The notes under the pieces are model-generated. The model was not told where the DNA came from and made no database searches. It worked only from the letters and a program-made list of their open reading frames with translations. DNA of 64,000 nt from Shewanella marina JCM 15074 (GTDB taxonomy: Bacteria > Pseudomonadota > Gammaproteobacteria > Enterobacterales > Shewanellaceae), in NCBI RefSeq assembly GCF_000614975.1, contig NZ_BALM01000008.1, forward strand, positions 82,157 to 146,156. Direction: 5' to 3'. This document shows, piece after piece, positions 38,901-48,053 of the stretch (position 1 is its first letter; each line of letters begins with the position of its first letter). The position numbers were made by a program, and so were the translations under genes.

Positions 38901-39720
38901 GTTAGTGGTTGATGACAATAGCACTGCACTCGAAATCTATTCATCAGTGATGAAGAGCTTCCATTTTAATGTGGACACGGCTGATTCTGGCGCGTCAGCA
39001 TTATCTCAAATTGCGCAACAAGATTACGATTTGGTGCTGCTTGATTGGATGATGCCAAACATGGATGGTTTACAGGTTATCGATAATATTGACGATATGC
39101 TTGTTGATGGTCGTATCACTAGACGACCTAAGATTCTGTTAATGACGGCTTATGCAGCCGAGCCATTGCAGGTGCAGTTGGACGGTATTGATGTGGTGAC
39201 GACATTACAGAAACCATTTAAAGCATCTGATTTGTTTGATCATATTATTACGGCCTTTAGACAGCCGCAGCCACCAGTGACGATTGAGATGGAAGCCATC
39301 GAAGAATCTGAACCAGAAGCCACTGAAGCCTCTGAAAGTAAAGGTTCAGTGCTGTTGGTTGAAGATAACTTTATTAACCAACAAGTTGCAACTGAGCTAT
39401 TGAAAAGTGCCGGTTACGAGGTTGAGTTGGCTGAAAATGGTCAACAGGCAATAGAAATGGTCAATAAAGGGTCTTATGATGTGGTATTAATGGATATTCA
39501 AATGCCTGTCATGGATGGTTTAACGGCCACTAAAGCGCTGCGTCAGCATTACAGCCTTGATGAGTTACCGATTATTGCGATGACAGCTCATGCTATGTCC
39601 GGTGACAAAGAGAAGAGTCTGGCGGCGGGTATGAATGACCATATTACTAAACCGATTATGTTACCTGAGCTGTTTGAAACATTAGCGCATTGGGTTAATC
39701 ATAAAGTGACAAAAAATTAA
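35995..39720 (+). CDS. Hybrid sensor histidine kinase/response regulator (two PAS, two receiver domains)
   Basis: 1241 residues. A membrane helix near residues 21-41 and another near 348-368 bracket a periplasmic sensor of about 300 residues (double-Cache-like). Then come two PAS domains (about 460-580 and 585-705, the second ending LGTHKDITVHK), HisKA with the phospho-acceptor His731 in EFLANMSHEIRTPMNAI, and an HATPase with the N and G boxes (LINLLSNSVKFT, VRDTGIGISKEQ, GGTGLGLSISKHL). Two receivers follow, with phosphate-accepting Asp1017 (VLLDWMMPNMDG) and Asp1167 (VLMDIQMPVMDG). There is no Hpt domain, so it must signal through another protein. The ligand is unknown. Confidence 0.9.
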   Translation: MKSSEVELELKSPILKYYNRSVFYTYIGVIVLAFITAGIFFERQNEQLLTQRDEQIHRHVLQIDLLLESSIRAVKSLRTIATDNLELRTPINTDYLRNYEKFNRTNDYFTLEPKYAESGKPFTNIGRISGKGSLENRSPEFYQELQMLFELSLSFPIAKESAPKSSSIYYISKRRMMSYFPWNKASSRFSDEMLNNKQFQLATPAINPQRNVFWSEAYLAPEQGGLITTLGVPIYLRKEFMGSINLDMTLASLAKQIRMYFRMPGTVILLDQNNNILSHSDFKSDDTNRLYHLSQRLPSALHSLPESELFDTNHGVIRNGYYINSVSLQNAPWRLLYLQNESALFNESWQKLELTFFLVVFALSLLVSIVHWQTRRAFVTPASRLLSHLEACSLHPRKPPSKIAKGWQPWFALISRTFEENAQYTKHLAEQNKRLDNLVARRTERLKETTERREREYALLRSLLDSIPEAIVFKDKEGNYLGCNKTAERLLGFSESEMIGLAPEDITNPAQGRRIREEDKQVLRDRVPLRYQERVDLVGKPVLLDTIKIPFYNRRGELLGLIAIWRDVTREYEAAEQLRLSEERYHLAMDAVEDGLWDWYLDSDQLICNSAYYTMLGYKDDEYPALISNFLSMLHPEDHDRVMDYIEQYIQQAKGSYSIEFRMRSKKGEYRWILSRGRIVEFNSAGKPKRMLGTHKDITVHKLNEVALLEAKQDAESANLYKSEFLANMSHEIRTPMNAIIGMLQLAQRTQLTEQQKDYLEKAGFSAQSLLRIINDILDFSKIEAGKLELEKVSFPIDKVLDHAINLNAQRAQEKGVELLLYSPLPQGLCLEGDPLRLGQVLINLLSNSVKFTQEGEIELGCEEVKQLGDRVSLKFWVRDTGIGISKEQQAKLFDAFSQADGSTTRKYGGTGLGLSISKHLVSMMGGEMSIHSELNHGSTFSFTVSFKLAPSESLVPMVVPEQLNHLKVLVVDDNSTALEIYSSVMKSFHFNVDTADSGASALSQIAQQDYDLVLLDWMMPNMDGLQVIDNIDDMLVDGRITRRPKILLMTAYAAEPLQVQLDGIDVVTTLQKPFKASDLFDHIITAFRQPQPPVTIEMEAIEESEPEATEASESKGSVLLVEDNFINQQVATELLKSAGYEVELAENGQQAIEMVNKGSYDVVLMDIQMPVMDGLTATKALRQHYSLDELPIIAMTAHAMSGDKEKSLAAGMNDHITKPIMLPELFETLAHWVNHKVTKN

Positions 39721-39822
39721 TAATAAATAAGTGTTGTAAAACAACATTCGCCCAGCAAGGTAGTCGGGCTAACAATACCAGTCTATGCTCAATAAATGAC
39801 TGGTATCAATAGGGGATATAGG

Positions 39823-42219
39823 ATGAAATCTCGGTATGTTGCCTTAACACTGGCATTAGTATGTACCCCAGCGGTCACCATGGCCGCTGATACTTCAAGT
39901 AAACAAATCATTAAACAAAGCCAACAACATAAAGGCTTTATTAATTTATTTTATAATCAAAAAGATGGTCAGCTCTATCTCGAGGCGAGCAAATTAAATC
40001 AGCCCTTTATTATGCTGACCAGTCTGCCACAAGGGCTAGGCTCTAATGATGTCGGTTTAGATCGCGGTCAACTGGGTCACAATCGATTAGTTCAGTTTGA
40101 GCGCCAAGGCCCTTACCTTATTCTAAAGCAACTCAATACCGCCTATCGCGCTGACAGTGATAATCCTGCCGAGCAACAATCCGTTAAACAAGCCTTTGCT
40201 GACTCAGTATTATGGCAAGGTAAAATCATTGATGGTAAACGGCCTATCGTGGCAATTAATGATTTGGTGATTAACGACTTACATGGCGTTGTTGATGCTT
40301 TAAAAGCCAGTGAGCAAGGGGCGTACCAGTTAGATAAGCAACGTTCAGTCATCATCCCCGCGCAGGTTAAAACATTTGAACGTAATGCGGATGTTGATGT
40401 GCAATTGACCTTTAGTGCGCCGCAATCTGGCAACCATGTCGCTACGGTGACGCCAGATGGTAAACATATCAGTTTAGTGATGCGCTATTCATTTATTGAG
40501 CTACCTGAGGCTGGTTATCAAACACGTCGGTATGATCCTATGAGTGGCTTTTTCTTTAATGATTATCTCGATTATGCCACCGCAATTGATGAGCCAATTA
40601 AACAGCATTTACTGGTGCGGCATCGTTTGCAAAAAGAGCATCCGGGGAGCGCGCCAAGTGATGTGGTTGAACCCATCGTCTATTATCTTGACCCCGGTGC
40701 ACCAGAGCCGATTCGTACCGCACTGCTTGATGGTGCGCGCTGGTGGCAGCAGGCATTTGATCATGCTGGTTTTATTAATGGTTTTAAAGTAGAGATGTTG
40801 CCAGAGGGAGTCGATCCGCAAGATATCCGCTATAACACCATTCAATGGGTGCATCGTGCCACTCGCGGTTGGTCATACGGCGCTGCCATTACTGATCCTC
40901 GCACGGGTGAAATCATTAAAGGCCACGTGACCTTAGGCAGTCAGCGAGTGCGTCAAGATCATATGATAGCCAGAGGCTTAACCTCAGGTTGGAGCGATAG
41001 AGCCGCAGCCGAACAAGCGAGTATGGACTTAGCTTTGGCGCGGATTAGGCAACTTGCCGCCCATGAGATTGGCCACACCTTAGGTATCGACCATAACTTT
41101 GCCGCATCAACCAATAACAATGCATCAGTGATGGACTATCCGCATCCACAAATTACCCTAAACGGTGAGCAAATCGATATTAGTCAACCCTATAAAGAGG
41201 GCATTGGTGATTGGGACAAGTTTGCTATCAGTTACGGTTATGGTGATTATGGTAGTGAACAGTTGAACGCAGAGCAGCAGCAAAAGCTACTCAGTCAACT
41301 ACAGCAACAAGGGCTACGATACATTAGTGAGGCAGACTCGCGCCAAGCAGATGCAAGCCATATGTATGCCAGTCTTTGGGATAACGGCAGTGATCCGGTT
41401 GCCGAACTAGCCCGTTTAAGTCAGGTCAGGCAAATGGCGATTGCACAATTCTCGCCACAGGCATTATTGGTAGGAGAATCAACGGGGGAATTGAGCGATA
41501 CTTTTGTCCCTATCTATTTATTGACCCGTTACCAAATTGCGGCGGCGGCAAAAGTGTTGGGTGGTGTTGATTATAACTACTTCAATGATAATCAAGTTTG
41601 GCATTATGCCGCACCGGAGTTACAACAAAGCGCCTTAACGACGCTGGCTGAGCAACTTGAGTTAGATAAACTCAATGTACCTGAACAACAGTTACAGATG
41701 CTGGTGCCTAAAACCGGTAATTACCAAAGTGATCGAGAGAGCTTTGCCAGTAATCTGCACGTGATTAGCGACCCATTGGCGATGGCAGAGATGTTGTCTC
41801 GTCATATTACCAGTCAAATGTTGCAACCAACTCGACTAAATCGGATTGCACAGGCTTCAAGTCTTGATCGTGAGCAGATTACCATTGCTGCAGTGCTGGA
41901 TGAAATGATCGCTAAAAGTCTCTATTTAGATCCGCCTAATAGTGCGCAATTAGGTACATGGAAGCGATTAAACAGTGTGGTGATAGAGCAGATGCTTGCG
42001 GCGCTACATAATCCTGCGACCAGTCCTGAGGTGAAAGCACAAATCCACTTTAAAATGGAGCAATTGCTTAAACAACTGAAGCGTAAGCAAAAGCGAGCAA
42101 GTCGTTATTTAGCGGCTCATTATGCTTGGTTAGCACAGGCAGTAGATCAAGGCGTGAGTGATAAAGACTATAAGGTGATTACCAAGCCAGTGCCTATGCC
42201 ACCGGGCTCACCGATTTAA
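39823..42219 (+). CDS. Secreted zinc-dependent metalloprotease (DUF5117/DUF4953 type)
   Basis: 798 residues from ATG 39823 (GGGGATATAGG upstream). Signal peptide ends TMAADTS. The extended zinc motif HEIGHTLGIDHNFAAS, starting near residue 414, gives HExGHxxGxxH, a metzincin-type site with Glu415 catalytic. The N-terminal region (GFINLFYNQKDGQLYLE...) and the long C-terminal region match large secreted proteases carrying DUF5117 and DUF4953 domains. Function: presumably degradation of periplasmic or external protein. A terminator-like palindrome follows at 42239. Confidence 0.85.
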   Translation: MKSRYVALTLALVCTPAVTMAADTSSKQIIKQSQQHKGFINLFYNQKDGQLYLEASKLNQPFIMLTSLPQGLGSNDVGLDRGQLGHNRLVQFERQGPYLILKQLNTAYRADSDNPAEQQSVKQAFADSVLWQGKIIDGKRPIVAINDLVINDLHGVVDALKASEQGAYQLDKQRSVIIPAQVKTFERNADVDVQLTFSAPQSGNHVATVTPDGKHISLVMRYSFIELPEAGYQTRRYDPMSGFFFNDYLDYATAIDEPIKQHLLVRHRLQKEHPGSAPSDVVEPIVYYLDPGAPEPIRTALLDGARWWQQAFDHAGFINGFKVEMLPEGVDPQDIRYNTIQWVHRATRGWSYGAAITDPRTGEIIKGHVTLGSQRVRQDHMIARGLTSGWSDRAAAEQASMDLALARIRQLAAHEIGHTLGIDHNFAASTNNNASVMDYPHPQITLNGEQIDISQPYKEGIGDWDKFAISYGYGDYGSEQLNAEQQQKLLSQLQQQGLRYISEADSRQADASHMYASLWDNGSDPVAELARLSQVRQMAIAQFSPQALLVGESTGELSDTFVPIYLLTRYQIAAAAKVLGGVDYNYFNDNQVWHYAAPELQQSALTTLAEQLELDKLNVPEQQLQMLVPKTGNYQSDRESFASNLHVISDPLAMAEMLSRHITSQMLQPTRLNRIAQASSLDREQITIAAVLDEMIAKSLYLDPPNSAQLGTWKRLNSVVIEQMLAALHNPATSPEVKAQIHFKMEQLLKQLKRKQKRASRYLAAHYAWLAQAVDQGVSDKDYKVITKPVPMPPGSPI

Positions 42220-42238
42220 TCATGAATGACTTAACAGT

Positions 42239-42260
42239 AAGCCCTGCAATTGCAGGGCTT
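42239..42260. terminator. Palindromic hairpin between the metalloprotease and yedF
   Basis: AAGCCCTGCAATTGCAGGGCTT is a perfect 22-base palindrome between convergent genes; T tracts are weak. Confidence 0.6.
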
Positions 42261-42275
42261 ATTAGTAATACCAAT

Positions 42276-42518
42276 TTACTTGCGAATATAAAAACGGATA
42301 TCACTACCTTCTTGAATGATGTTGAGTAGCTGATAGCCAAAGTTTTTGATATCAGCCGGAATGTTATGAATTGATTGAGCGCAGTCGCTTAGCACTTCTA
42401 ATACTTCACCTGTTTCTAGGGTGAGCATGGTTTCTAAGGTCGCGACTGATGGGTAAGGGCAGCTTTCACCTGTCATATCCAATTGGTAGTCTGCAATAAT
42501 TTCTGTCGTTTGTGTCAT
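42276..42518 (-). CDS. yedF: YedF, SirA/TusA-family protein linked to selenium metabolism
   Basis: 80 residues. YQLDMTGESCPYPSVATLE contains the conserved CPxP motif with Cys20, which in TusA-family proteins carries a persulfide. The remaining SDCAQSIHNIPADIKNFGYQLLNIIQEG matches E. coli YedF closely, rather than TusA or YeeD. The start overlaps the yedE stop by 4 bases. Its place downstream of fdhD and selAB supports a role in sulfur or selenium transfer to the Sec pathway; that role is inferred from context. Confidence 0.85.
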   Translation of the reverse strand: MTQTTEIIADYQLDMTGESCPYPSVATLETMLTLETGEVLEVLSDCAQSIHNIPADIKNFGYQLLNIIQEGSDIRFYIRK

Positions 42519-43705
42519 ACCGGTATCCGTTTAAAAAAGCGTTTATGCCATAAATTAATTAATAATAGGGTGCTAGCCAATAAGGTTAAGGTGACAATTA
42601 GACCACCAATATGACCAAACTGGTCGAGTAGATTCACTTTAGGCCACTGGGTTGCTAACGGTGCAACGACTGGCCAGCAATAGGCGAGTAAGGTGGCACC
42701 AATGATATTGCCTAAGCCAACCCACCAAAAGTGGACTTGGCCTTCCATTGCGCGGTACATCCAGCCTGTTTCACAGCCGCCAGCCAGTACAATGCCAAAA
42801 CCAAACAGCAAACCACCAATTAAGGTATTTGGACCTGCCCATTGCAGCTTTTGCACCGCACCCAATTCAACGAATAGCAGCACGCCAATGGCACTGACTG
42901 CCATACCTAAAATAAGCGCATTGGCCATATGAGTGCGCCCCATTAACCAAAGATCGCGAAAGGCTGAGGTAAAACAAATTTGAGCTCGTTCAATTAATAA
43001 ACCAAAGAGGGCGCCAAACAGTAAGGCAATGGCCAATTTGGGCAGCTGTATGTAAATACCAACGGCAGTAAGCAGTAATGCGGCCAGCAACAACATGCCT
43101 GTGCCAAACTGAGATTTGTTCGCCGGTTTGGGTGTCGATGTTGCTGGCTGACGGTTGAGCTTTTTCAGCTTAATGGGCACTCTAAACATCGGCAGTAAGC
43201 AGCACTTTACCCCAAGGTATGAGCCTACCGCGGTGGCGATGGTGAACAACCAAGCATGTAGTGAGAACTGGGGAATACCGGCAAACATTGCGGCTAGGTT
43301 ACAGCCCATGGCTAGGCGAGCGCCAATACCGGCAATAATGCCACCAATTAAGGCTTGGGCAATACGACGCTTATGTTGGGGCATGCGTAATTTAACGTTA
43401 CTGGCCCATAACGCCGCAATGAGTGCGCCTAAAAACATACCGATAATGATCATGCCGCCAATGCGATCAAGTGGTGTGCCTTTAAGACCAATGATTTGAA
43501 AGTAGGGCCAAGTTTCAGCCTCAATGCCTACCAGTTGTAATAGATGTCCGCCCCAACGGGTAAATTCGCCTGTCACCGCCCATAGTGCGCCGGTGAGGCC
43601 AAAAAATAGTGCTGCTAATATTCCGGCTGCGATAACTGGGAGCGTAGGTTGCCAATAGCGAATAAAGAGGGTTTGTTTCAGTTGTGACCATTGCATGACT
43701 GGCAT
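42515..43705 (-). CDS. yedE: YedE family putative selenium/sulfur transporter
   Basis: 396 residues with about ten hydrophobic segments in two YeeE/YedE repeats, containing conserved cysteines in GARLAMGCNLAAMFAGIPQ and VLAGGCETGWMYRAMEGQ. These GxxxGCN/GGCxTG repeats mark the family that moves thiosulfate or related sulfur/selenium compounds. Translational coupling to yedF and nearness to the Sec machinery suggest selenium. Starts considered are Met1 at 43705 or Met4. Confidence 0.85.
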   Translation of the reverse strand: MPVMQWSQLKQTLFIRYWQPTLPVIAAGILAALFFGLTGALWAVTGEFTRWGGHLLQLVGIEAETWPYFQIIGLKGTPLDRIGGMIIIGMFLGALIAALWASNVKLRMPQHKRRIAQALIGGIIAGIGARLAMGCNLAAMFAGIPQFSLHAWLFTIATAVGSYLGVKCCLLPMFRVPIKLKKLNRQPATSTPKPANKSQFGTGMLLLAALLLTAVGIYIQLPKLAIALLFGALFGLLIERAQICFTSAFRDLWLMGRTHMANALILGMAVSAIGVLLFVELGAVQKLQWAGPNTLIGGLLFGFGIVLAGGCETGWMYRAMEGQVHFWWVGLGNIIGATLLAYCWPVVAPLATQWPKVNLLDQFGHIGGLIVTLTLLASTLLLINLWHKRFFKRIPV

Positions 43706-43760
43706 ACTCGATATAGAAGAAAACGCTACAGATCATAAAACAAATCCATAGCGTAAATAC

Positions 43761-44594
43761 TTAAATAACCTGCTTTAACATCACAGTTTGATGATTATTA
43801 ATCCGTTCTGGATGGGTATAAATTGTGGCGCGATTTTCACGGCAAAAACCAACCAGTGTAATATTGGATTGTTCGGCTAAATCCAGTGCTAAAGCGGTGA
43901 CGGCTGACATAGCAAAAATAATTTTGATATTGGCACTTGCGGCTTTTTGTACCATTTCAAAACTGGCGCGGCTGGTGAGCAATATTGCCGCTGGTGGCAT
44001 ATTATCAGTTAGCGCAATATGACCAATCAGCTTATCGAGTGCGATATGGCGGCCGACATCTTCAAAGCACGCTTGAATATGACCATCAAGGTTAATCGCC
44101 ATTGCAGCATGAGTTGCACCTGTTTGTGAAAATAGGTGCTGTTTGCGGGCAACTTCGGTTAAGGTCAGACTGAGATTCGCAATATTAAAATCATCACCTT
44201 GGTCGACTTTTATGACGGGTTTAACGGCTTGGTCGAGCTGGGCGATACCGCATAGACCACAACCGGTACGACCGGCCATACTGCGGCGTTGCTCTTTTAA
44301 TGCCATAAAGCAGCGATTGGTGATTTCAAGATGGATTAAGACGCCTGCCTCAACATGTTCGATATCAACCCCTTTGATTTCATGACGATGGTCCACAATC
44401 CGTTCAGATAAAGTAAAACCGATAGCAAACTCTTCTAAATCAACGGGAATTGCCATCATCACAGTATGTGATATGCCATTATAGATCAGTGCAATACGTG
44501 TCTCGCATGCTAGGGTTTCTGACTTTTCATATACTAAATCAGCTTGAAATCGTTGTGCGCTGACGGTATTCACAATCTTGTGTGTGGTGTGCAT
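43761..44594 (-). CDS. fdhD: FdhD, sulfurtransferase for formate dehydrogenase
   Basis: 277 residues from ATG 44594 (AGGAT upstream), the same length as E. coli FdhD; a longer open frame into selB is not needed. MAGRTGCGLCGIAQLDQ carries the CxxC pair that takes sulfur from IscS and passes it to the Mo cofactor of formate dehydrogenase. HNALDKLIGH-like (RHIALDKLIGHIA) and LLTSRASFEMVQKAA are family motifs. It lies 22 bases after selB. Confidence 0.93.
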   Translation of the reverse strand: MHTTHKIVNTVSAQRFQADLVYEKSETLACETRIALIYNGISHTVMMAIPVDLEEFAIGFTLSERIVDHRHEIKGVDIEHVEAGVLIHLEITNRCFMALKEQRRSMAGRTGCGLCGIAQLDQAVKPVIKVDQGDDFNIANLSLTLTEVARKQHLFSQTGATHAAMAINLDGHIQACFEDVGRHIALDKLIGHIALTDNMPPAAILLTSRASFEMVQKAASANIKIIFAMSAVTALALDLAEQSNITLVGFCRENRATIYTHPERINNHQTVMLKQVI

Positions 44595-44616
44595 AGCAGA
44601 TCCTATATCAAGCCAT

Positions 44617-46548
44617 TTAATGAGATGAATGTGAGCGGTTGCTCGTGGCCGATGGCACAGCCTGTGGTTCAAATTGAAACAGCTCGTTATCTCGAATAAT
44701 GCGACTATTACCGCGATACTCTCGACGGGTAAAACCTGTTTTATCAAATAACTCAAGCACTTGAATGCTGACCTTGCGGCCCATATTGATCAGTTGTCTA
44801 AACTCACTGGTTTCAAGCTGTTGATGAGCATTCAAGTGTTGTCTAATTTGGTCAGCATATTGGTGCAGCTGCTCTGTCAGTAAATAGCGATCTTTTACAA
44901 CCGCGGTAATATGTCCCATTTGCACCAGTTTGTAGCATAAGCTGCGTAATGCTTGTGATTCTAACTTGAGTGTTTTAGCAAAGTCTGTGACCCATAATGG
45001 CTGGTTTGATGTGGCTAATAAGCTTTGCATTTGCAGCCAGACTTTTTGTTCTTGTGGATTAAGATTGAGTTGATGTTGTGGCAAGTGGTAAAGACCACGA
45101 CTTGTTTGTAATTTATTTTGCTGACATAACTCATTGAGCGCATGGAAAATAACCTTATCAGCCACGGTGAGGTGACTCATACGTGCTAGACGGCTTCGGC
45201 CTAAACCGAGTTCATCACTGTGGCTTTGATGATAGGCATTAAGTGTTTGATACAACTTGGTTTGAATTTGCTCAAAGCTACTGCTGGCTAGGAGATATTG
45301 GTCAACTTGTTGTAGTTGTAAGGCTTGCGCAAGCTCAGTAACGTAATCTGTGCTGACTTGCCAGTGCCAACTGATCTGTTGTTTGATTTGTGGTTGCTGC
45401 TGACAGCTAACCATCAGCGCATCAATGGGTTGATCGCATTGACTTAATTGCTGCAAATAGCTGAGTCGTTCAGGTTTTCGCTTACCACGATTTGGCGGCG
45501 TTAATTCCAGTACCCTAGCGGCACCTAATGTGCTTTGACCAATGGCATCGCGCACAATAATGTGATCTAAATGAGTCAGCAGTAGTGGTTTATCAAATTG
45601 TAATTCAATCAGATGTTGCTGCGCGGTTTCCGCAGCGGCTAGGTACGCAATTCGTCCCAGACAATGTACGCCGCCATGATGTAGATGCACACTTTGCCAA
45701 TGATTTGGTATGGTTTTTCCGCTGAAAACTGCCGTAATGCGGTCTGTTTTTTCTGGTTGTTGTTGCGCCGTTAACCAATCGCCTCTTTGCGGTAAATGGT
45801 GGTGATCAAAACCGGTTAAGTTAAGGGCAACACGTTGTTGCTCACGGCCTTGATGACAGACTTGGCCTTGGGCATGAATGCTACGCACGCGTACAGGATC
45901 GGTTTGGTTGCTGCAATAAAGTTTGTCATCGAGATTGACTTGGCCGCTAATGACGGTACCTGTGACCACCACACCTGCGCCTTTGACGGTAAAGACGCGG
46001 TCTAATGCCATTCTAAAACTTTGTTTGGTTTCGTTTTGCTTGGCTAAATGGCTGAGGGCTAATTGGCATAAATGCTGTTTTAATTGCTCAATACCTTGGC
46101 CTGTTTTTGCTGATACAGAAAAGCAATATTGCTGGCAGTCAAATTCAGTCAGTAATGGTGTCATCTGCTGAGTAACACGTTCAATTTGGCCAGATTCGGC
46201 TTTATCACATTTGCTGATGACGACGGTGATACTGGCTAAGTTAAGTAACTTTAGAATGGCCAAATGTTCACGGGTTTGCGGCATGACACCGTCATCGGCG
46301 GCGATGACCACTAATGCATGTTTAGCATTGGCAACACCGACTAGCATATTATTGATAAATTTCTCGTGACCGGGGACATCCACAAAAGCGAGCCGAATAT
46401 CATGGCTGATATTCATAAAGGCATAACCTAGATCAATGGTCATGCCACGCTTTTTTTCTTCCGGCAATCTATCGGTATCAACACCGGTTAATGCTTGAAT
46501 AAGGGCGGTTTTACCATGGTCAACATGGCCTGCGGTGACCATCATCAT
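44617..46548 (-). CDS. selB: Selenocysteine-specific elongation factor SelB
   Basis: 643 residues. The GTPase domain has the G1 motif AGHVDHGKTALIQALTG and DVPGHEKFINNMLVG. The C-terminal third is made of winged-helix repeats (about residues 390-640) that read the SECIS hairpin. SelB brings Sec-tRNA to UGA codons such as that in fdnG at 52968. Start is one of three adjacent Met codons, overlapping selA's stop by 4 bases. Confidence 0.95.
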   Translation of the reverse strand: MMMVTAGHVDHGKTALIQALTGVDTDRLPEEKKRGMTIDLGYAFMNISHDIRLAFVDVPGHEKFINNMLVGVANAKHALVVIAADDGVMPQTREHLAILKLLNLASITVVISKCDKAESGQIERVTQQMTPLLTEFDCQQYCFSVSAKTGQGIEQLKQHLCQLALSHLAKQNETKQSFRMALDRVFTVKGAGVVVTGTVISGQVNLDDKLYCSNQTDPVRVRSIHAQGQVCHQGREQQRVALNLTGFDHHHLPQRGDWLTAQQQPEKTDRITAVFSGKTIPNHWQSVHLHHGGVHCLGRIAYLAAAETAQQHLIELQFDKPLLLTHLDHIIVRDAIGQSTLGAARVLELTPPNRGKRKPERLSYLQQLSQCDQPIDALMVSCQQQPQIKQQISWHWQVSTDYVTELAQALQLQQVDQYLLASSSFEQIQTKLYQTLNAYHQSHSDELGLGRSRLARMSHLTVADKVIFHALNELCQQNKLQTSRGLYHLPQHQLNLNPQEQKVWLQMQSLLATSNQPLWVTDFAKTLKLESQALRSLCYKLVQMGHITAVVKDRYLLTEQLHQYADQIRQHLNAHQQLETSEFRQLINMGRKVSIQVLELFDKTGFTRREYRGNSRIIRDNELFQFEPQAVPSATSNRSHSSH

Positions 46549-47981
46549 AGGTTATTCTCCACTGATTTTGGGGCACGACTTAATAGATGACTCAGTTGCT
46601 GATGCAATAGCCGCTCATCGTCACAGCCACGTAAATCAAGCCATAATTGGTCGGCATGAATACGACCTATGATGGGTGTTGCCAGTTGCTTTAATTGCTT
46701 ATCCAATTGCAATAATTGCGGTTTGTGTTTGGTCGCAATACACAAGGCCATTGAGGCCAAGAGTTGATCTGGCTGTGAGCCACTGCCAATCTGAGTTGAA
46801 CAGGCATTAACACTGATCTGATATTGGCTGTGGTAGGGCAGTGTTTGCAGTAACTGATGGGCGATATAGTTGATATCAGCTAATGGCTTAGCCAGCTTTG
46901 CTAACATTGGCAATTGCCGTGTGAGTTGTTCTGGCTGACGATATAGCCGTAAGGTGGCCTCTAATGCCGCTAAGGTCATCTTGTCACAACGCAGCGCGCG
47001 CTTTAATGGATGTGCTTGCAGCTTATCAATCAGCTGTTTGTCACCGACAACTAAGCCTGCTTGCGGACCGCCAAGCAGTTTATCACCGGAGAAACTCACC
47101 AGATTGACGCCCTCTTTAAGCATTTGTTGTGGCATTGGTTCTTTGGCTAAGCCAAATTGGGCTAAATCGACCAATGCGCCACTGCCCAAATCAGAGATCA
47201 GCTGGATACCACGTTGCTGGCATAATTTAGCCAGCTCTGCTTCCTCTACGCTGGCAGTGAATCCTGCAATATGATAATTGCTGGTATGCACTTTCATTAT
47301 CGCCGCGGTATTGTCGGTAATGGCATTAGCATAATCTTGTAAATGAGTGCGATTAGTGCAGCCAACTTCGACTAGTGTACAACCTGCTTGACGCATGATA
47401 TCGGGGATGCGAAAAGCGCCGCCAATTTCGACCAACTCGCCGCGTGAAACAATCACCTCTTTGCCCGGCGCCACCGCTGCGAGCATCAACAGCACTGCCG
47501 CCGCATTATTGTTGACTAAGCAACAAGCCTCTGCACCCGTAAGCTCATGTAATAATTCACTGATTTGACTGTCGCGATGGCCTCGTTTCCCCAGTCCCAT
47601 ATCAAACTCTAATGGAATAGGTTGGCGCATCACATTGGTGACGGCATCAATCGCCGCTTGGCTCATCTGTGAGCGGCCTAAGTTGGTATGTAAAATGGTA
47701 CCAGTGAGGTTCATTACCCCTTGCATGCTGTGCTGATCTTTATCGATCACGATAAGTTGTAGGTGTTTAACTAAATTACTGCTGCTATGGCACCAGATGG
47801 GCAGTTGTTGATGCTGTTTAATATGTTGGCGTGCTTCATCAAGCAATAATCTAATTTGCTGCTTAATCCAGGCTTCACCAAAGCATTGCTGTAAACCTAT
47901 CACTTGAGGTATCTGTAGCAGACTGTCTAACGCTGGTAAGCAGCGGTATAAGGCTTTAAGGGAGTTGATAGCTTGAGTCAT
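46545..47981 (-). CDS. selA: L-seryl-tRNA(Sec) selenium transferase SelA
   Basis: 478 residues, slightly longer than E. coli SelA. It is a PLP enzyme converting Ser-tRNA(Sec) to Sec-tRNA(Sec) with selenophosphate. The PLP lysine is Lys301 in SFSGDKLLGGPQAG. NLTGTILHTNLGRSQM (residues 91-106) is the conserved N-terminal segment and NNNAAAVLLML follows. SelD and tRNA(Sec) must be encoded outside this window. A terminator-like hairpin lies between fdhE and selA. Confidence 0.95.
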   Translation of the reverse strand: MTQAINSLKALYRCLPALDSLLQIPQVIGLQQCFGEAWIKQQIRLLLDEARQHIKQHQQLPIWCHSSSNLVKHLQLIVIDKDQHSMQGVMNLTGTILHTNLGRSQMSQAAIDAVTNVMRQPIPLEFDMGLGKRGHRDSQISELLHELTGAEACCLVNNNAAAVLLMLAAVAPGKEVIVSRGELVEIGGAFRIPDIMRQAGCTLVEVGCTNRTHLQDYANAITDNTAAIMKVHTSNYHIAGFTASVEEAELAKLCQQRGIQLISDLGSGALVDLAQFGLAKEPMPQQMLKEGVNLVSFSGDKLLGGPQAGLVVGDKQLIDKLQAHPLKRALRCDKMTLAALEATLRLYRQPEQLTRQLPMLAKLAKPLADINYIAHQLLQTLPYHSQYQISVNACSTQIGSGSQPDQLLASMALCIATKHKPQLLQLDKQLKQLATPIIGRIHADQLWLDLRGCDDERLLHQQLSHLLSRAPKSVENNL

Positions 47982-48000
47982 AGGTCTAATCTTTTTATTG

Positions 48001-48033
48001 TTTTAAAAAGGCCAACCCAATGAGTTGGCCTTT
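48001..48033 (-). terminator. Terminator-like hairpin between fdhE and selA
   Basis: Minus strand AAAGGCCAAC-TCATTGG-GTTGGCCTTTTTAAAA, starting 21 bases after the fdhE stop. It would end the fdnGHI-fdhE transcript or reduce read-through into selA. Confidence 0.8.
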
Positions 48034-48053
48034 GCTATAAATGATACGAATAA

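Noticed and set aside
43761..44756. Longer 331-residue start for fdhD
   Set aside because: The extra N-terminus lies inside selB's coding end and has no ribosome site; ATG 44594 gives the family length of 277.
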